From positions 1 through 64,000 of the forward strand of contig NZ_BOPG01000044.1 in the NCBI RefSeq assembly GCF_016863635.1: a DNA stretch of 64,000 nucleotides, written 5' to 3'. Below are positions 61,320 through 64,000 of the stretch, in pieces. A program made the translations under genes and the position numbers. The notes beneath the pieces were generated by a model that saw only the letters and a program-made list of their open reading frames with translations, was not told the origin of the DNA and made no database searches. The stretch is from Virgisporangium aurantiacum (GTDB taxonomy: Bacteria; Actinomycetota; Actinomycetes; Mycobacteriales; Micromonosporaceae). Numbering within the stretch: the first letter of the stretch is position 1; every line of letters begins with the position of its first letter.

Positions 61320-61981
61320 GTGTTCGTGTCGTTCTTGTCGACGACCAGGCCCTGGTGCGGGCCGGATTCCGGATGGTGCTGGAGTTCTCCGGCGGCATCA
61401 CCGTGGTCGGCGAGGCCGGCGACGGCGCCGAGGCGCTGCGCCTGTTGCGCACGGTTGACGCGGACGTCGTGGTCATGGACGTCCGCATGCCGGTGCTCGA
61501 CGGGGTGGCGGCGACGCGCGAGATCTGCGCGGCCGGCCCGACGCCCCGGGTGCTGGTGCTCACCACGTTCGACACCGAGGCCGACGCGTTCGCCGCGTTG
61601 CAGGCCGGCGCCAGCGGGTTCCTGCTGAAGAACGTGCCGCCGGAGGAACTGGTCGCGGCGATCCACGTCATCGCGACGGGCGACGCGGTGGTGGCGCCGC
61701 GCATCACGCGGCGCCTGCTGGACCGGTTCGCGGGCGCGCTCCTGTCGGCGCCGTCGGCCTCGGTGGACGGGCTGACCGAACGCGAGCACGAGGTCCTGTT
61801 GCACGTGGCGCAGGGGCTGTCGAACGCGGAAATCGCCGCGCGACTGGTGGTGAGCGAGGCGACGGTGAAGACGCACGTCGGCCGGATCCTGGCGAAGCTG
61901 GGGCTGCGCGACCGGGTGCAGGCGGTGGTGCTGGCGTACGAGTCGGGTCTGGTGAAGCCGGGCTCTCCTCCTCAGGGCTGA
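61316..61981 (+). CDS. NarL/LuxR-type response regulator
   Basis: 221 residues. GTG 61316 overlaps the kinase stop (GTGA). Receiver: VRVVLVDDQALVRAGFRMVL, phospho-acceptor Asp in VVVMDVRMPVLDGVAATREI, and Lys in GASGFLLKNVPPEEL. LuxR helix-turn-helix: LTEREHEVLLHVAQGLSNAE, then SEATVKTHVGRILAKLGLRD. Likely target is the permease operon downstream, by position. Confidence 0.92.
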   Translation: MSVRVVLVDDQALVRAGFRMVLEFSGGITVVGEAGDGAEALRLLRTVDADVVVMDVRMPVLDGVAATREICAAGPTPRVLVLTTFDTEADAFAALQAGASGFLLKNVPPEELVAAIHVIATGDAVVAPRITRRLLDRFAGALLSAPSASVDGLTEREHEVLLHVAQGLSNAEIAARLVVSEATVKTHVGRILAKLGLRDRVQAVVLAYESGLVKPGSPPQG

Positions 61982-62074
61982 GGCGTGCGACCTGAGGGGT
62001 ACGCGGCGGTCCAGCATCGCGGCTGACGCTCTCTGCTCTCCGCTTTCATAGCGTCGGTTGGCGTGTGGAGACCA

Positions 62075-64000
62075 ATGATGCGCCAGAACCTGTCCCGGTT
62101 GCTGCTGTCGGCCACGGCGGTCGTCCTCGGTGTCGCGTTCGTCGCGGGAACGCTCCTGTTCTCCGACGGACTCACCGCCGGCCTCGCCGACTGGGTCGGC
62201 CGCCTCGACCGCGGGGTCGACGTCGACGTCTCCTCGATCGACGCTCTCGACGACGCGACGGTCGCGCGGGTGCGCGCCCTCGACGGCGTGCGCGCCGCGG
62301 AAATTCTGAGAACCGCCGCCGGGGTCGGGCTCGTCGGCCCGGACGGCCGGAAGATCTCCGGGACGCACTTCGCGGTCACGGTCCCCCGCGACCCGGCGCT
62401 GCGCTCCTACGACGTCACGTCGGGACGCCTGCCGGAGACAACCGGCGAGGCCGTGCTCGACGCGGAGACCGCGCGGGAGCGCCGCATCCGGGTGGGCGAC
62501 GAGATCCGGGTCGGCGGCCGGTCCGCCGCCGTGCCGTTCCGGGTCGTCGGCGTCGTCGACATCGAAGGGTCGGCGGTGGACGTCGGCACGGCCGTGGTGG
62601 GGTTGACGCTCGCCGACGTCCGGCCGCTCACCGACGAACCCGGTTCCGACCGGCTCGTGGTGGCGGCTACTTCGGGCGCCACCGACCTGGTGCCGCGGGT
62701 CAAGGCGGTCACCGGCGGAACGGTGCGCACCCACCGGCAACTGGTCGACGCGAACCTCGACGTCGCCCTCGGCGACCTGCGCCAGTTCCAGGCCGGGATG
62801 CTGGCGTTCGCGCTGGTGTCGGTGCTCGTGGCCGCGTTCGTCATCGCGAACACGTTCACGATCGTGCTCGCCCAGCGCAGCCGCGAGAGCGCGATGCTGC
62901 GGATGCTCGGCGCCTCCCGCCGCCAGTTGTTCGCGGCTTCTCTCGCCGAGTCCTCGGCGGTCGGCGTGCTCGCCTCGGTCGCCGGTGTGCTGCTGGGATT
63001 CGGGATCGCGGCGGCGATCGGCGCCGTCTACGGTGCGTTGACCGGCGGGCCGGCCACGGGTCCCCGGCTGTCGCTCGTGTCGGCGTTGGTCCCGGTGCTC
63101 ACCGGCACGGCGGTGACGGTCGGCGCCGCGGTCATGCCGGCGTGGCGGGCGTCGCGGGTCGCGCCGGTGCAGGCGCTGTCGGACGCGGCCCTGCACCCGG
63201 GCCAGGGCGCGCGCCGCGGCCGGCTGTTCCTCGGTGCGGCGGTGCTCGCCGCCGGTGTCCTGGTCCTGGCGTTGCGCGCGAGCATCCTGGTGGTGGTCGC
63301 CGGCGGCGCGGTGACGTTCCTCGGCCTGGTGCTGTTCGGCCCGGTCCTGGTACCGGCCGTGATCCGCGCGGCCGCCTGGCCGCTCGCCGCGCTGGCCGGC
63401 CGGCGGCCTCGGGGCCGCCGCGCCGCGCAGCGGCCAGCCGGCGCCGCGCGGCCGCTCGCCCGCATGGCGCGGTTGGTCGGCCTCGCCGTTGCCGATGCCG
63501 GTCGGAACCCGCGGCGCGTCGCGTCGACGGCGATGGCTTTGGTGATCGGGATCGGTCTCGTGTCGGCGTTCGCGGTCGGCGCCCGCAGCGTCCGCGAGGG
63601 TGCGGCGCGGGCGATCGACGCCCGCTACGGCGCCGCGTTCCTCATCACGTCGTTCGGTGGCGACCTGCCGCCGGAGCTGATCGGCCGGCTCCGGGCCGAA
63701 CCCGGGCTGGGCACGGTCGCGCTGCACTTCTTCCACCACGACGAGGCGCTGGACGCCGACGTCACCGCCGCCGATCCCGCGCTGCTGGCCCGCGCGCAGC
63801 GGCCCGCGTCGGGCGACATCCGCGCGCTGGCGGCGGGCGGCGCGGTCGTCCGCAACATTCCGGGCGCGCGGCCGGGCGGTGCGGTCACCGTGGACGGCCG
63901 CGAGTTGCGGGTCGTCGCGGTCCTGGCAAAATCTCCGGGACGCGCTGAGATCTTCCTCACCGAGGGCGACTTCACCGCGTTCTACCCGAACGTACGCAGC
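62075..64000 (+). CDS. FtsX-family ABC transporter permease (runs off window)
   Basis: ATG 62075, with GGAG at 62067, opens a frame to the window edge (642 codons). N-terminal helix RLLLSATAVVLGVAFVAGTL, a MacB-type periplasmic region, then an FtsX block: FALVSVLVAAFVIANTFTIV, RSRESAMLRMLGASRRQLFA, ASVAGVLLGFGIAAAIGAVY. A second FtsX half starts near 63480 (GRNPRRVASTAMALVIGIGL). It is probably a two-times-four-helix mechanotransmission-type permease whose ATPase lies outside the window. It follows the two-component pair, a common pairing. Confidence 0.9.
   Translation, partial: MMRQNLSRLLLSATAVVLGVAFVAGTLLFSDGLTAGLADWVGRLDRGVDVDVSSIDALDDATVARVRALDGVRAAEILRTAAGVGLVGPDGRKISGTHFAVTVPRDPALRSYDVTSGRLPETTGEAVLDAETARERRIRVGDEIRVGGRSAAVPFRVVGVVDIEGSAVDVGTAVVGLTLADVRPLTDEPGSDRLVVAATSGATDLVPRVKAVTGGTVRTHRQLVDANLDVALGDLRQFQAGMLAFALVSVLVAAFVIANTFTIVLAQRSRESAMLRMLGASRRQLFAASLAESSAVGVLASVAGVLLGFGIAAAIGAVYGALTGGPATGPRLSLVSALVPVLTGTAVTVGAAVMPAWRASRVAPVQALSDAALHPGQGARRGRLFLGAAVLAAGVLVLALRASILVVVAGGAVTFLGLVLFGPVLVPAVIRAAAWPLAALAGRRPRGRRAAQRPAGAARPLARMARLVGLAVADAGRNPRRVASTAMALVIGIGLVSAFAVGARSVREGAARAIDARYGAAFLITSFGGDLPPELIGRLRAEPGLGTVALHFFHHDEALDADVTAADPALLARAQRPASGDIRALAAGGAVVRNIPGARPGGAVTVDGRELRVVAVLAKSPGRAEIFLTEGDFTAFYPNVRS

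Noticed and set aside
61238..63739. An 833-codon minus-strand frame over the response regulator and permease
   Set aside because: Arg/Glu/His-rich shadow; the plus strand encodes two well-known families there.

Overview
This is high-GC DNA with actinomycete character: GTG starts, many overlapping ATGA gene junctions, ECF sigma factors, and families typical of filamentous Actinobacteria (CHAT-TPR, SAV_2336/FxSxx-type NB-ARC-TPR, CGNR regulators). A Micromonosporaceae-like or related genus fits, but no marker gene in the window settles it.

The window has two parts. Positions 1 to about 52861 look like an accretion of mobile and defence-type cargo. It ends exactly at a 44-bp copy of the 3' half of a tRNA-Gly(UCC), from anticodon loop to CCA end (52818-52861). 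A decayed copy lies at 37723-37766. Both are preceded by the same arm sequence, and a third arm copy ends at 13693 without the tRNA part. No integrase or replication gene survives. Insertion sequences (IS3 at the left edge, two IS5-type remnants), frameshifted genes and gene stubs are scattered throughout. From 52901 to the end the genes look like ordinary chromosome.

Island layout, left to right: an IS3 fragment; an HsdM-like N6-adenine methylase fused to a predicted HEPN RNase domain, with a His in place of the catalytic Asn; a PD-(D/E)xK nuclease fused to a long helical-repeat region; a minus-strand cluster of a STAND NTPase with TPRs, two tandem RRM RNA-binding proteins and a membrane-anchored hypothetical; an alpha/beta-hydrolase/glycosyltransferase fusion broken by one stop codon; a phosphotransferase-like gene; a four-gene run of sigma factor, CnaB-like protein, intracellular subtilase and TPR-CHAT protease; a CHAT pseudogene; a NACHT NTPase with a membrane-spanning C-terminus; a second ECF sigma factor with two membrane proteins; a Gabija pair (gajA intact, gajB frameshifted); McrBC with an EVE domain inside the McrB ATPase; and a convergent cluster of a small 59-aa ORF, a HEXXH peptide-modification-type protein, an SAV_2336/NB-ARC/TPR protein and a nucleosidase-VMAP-C fusion.

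Common themes are NTPase sensors with repeat domains (STAND, NACHT, FxsT-like) joined to effectors that would act on nucleic acid, nucleotides, protein or membrane. Several modules are dead or dying, which fits rapid turnover. The best candidates for undescribed systems are the STAND plus twin-RRM cluster, the sigma/subtilase/CHAT operon, the HEXXH/NB-ARC/nucleosidase-VMAP cluster, and the catalytically altered methylase-HEPN fusion.

The chromosomal flank holds azlCD with a divergent CGNR regulator. It also holds a tightly packed cydAB-trmO-methyltransferase-phosphotransferase operon facing a BlaI/M56 pair, with shared CTAC-N5-GTAG palindromes. A second BlaI, a NarL-type two-component pair and the start of an FtsX-type permease follow.
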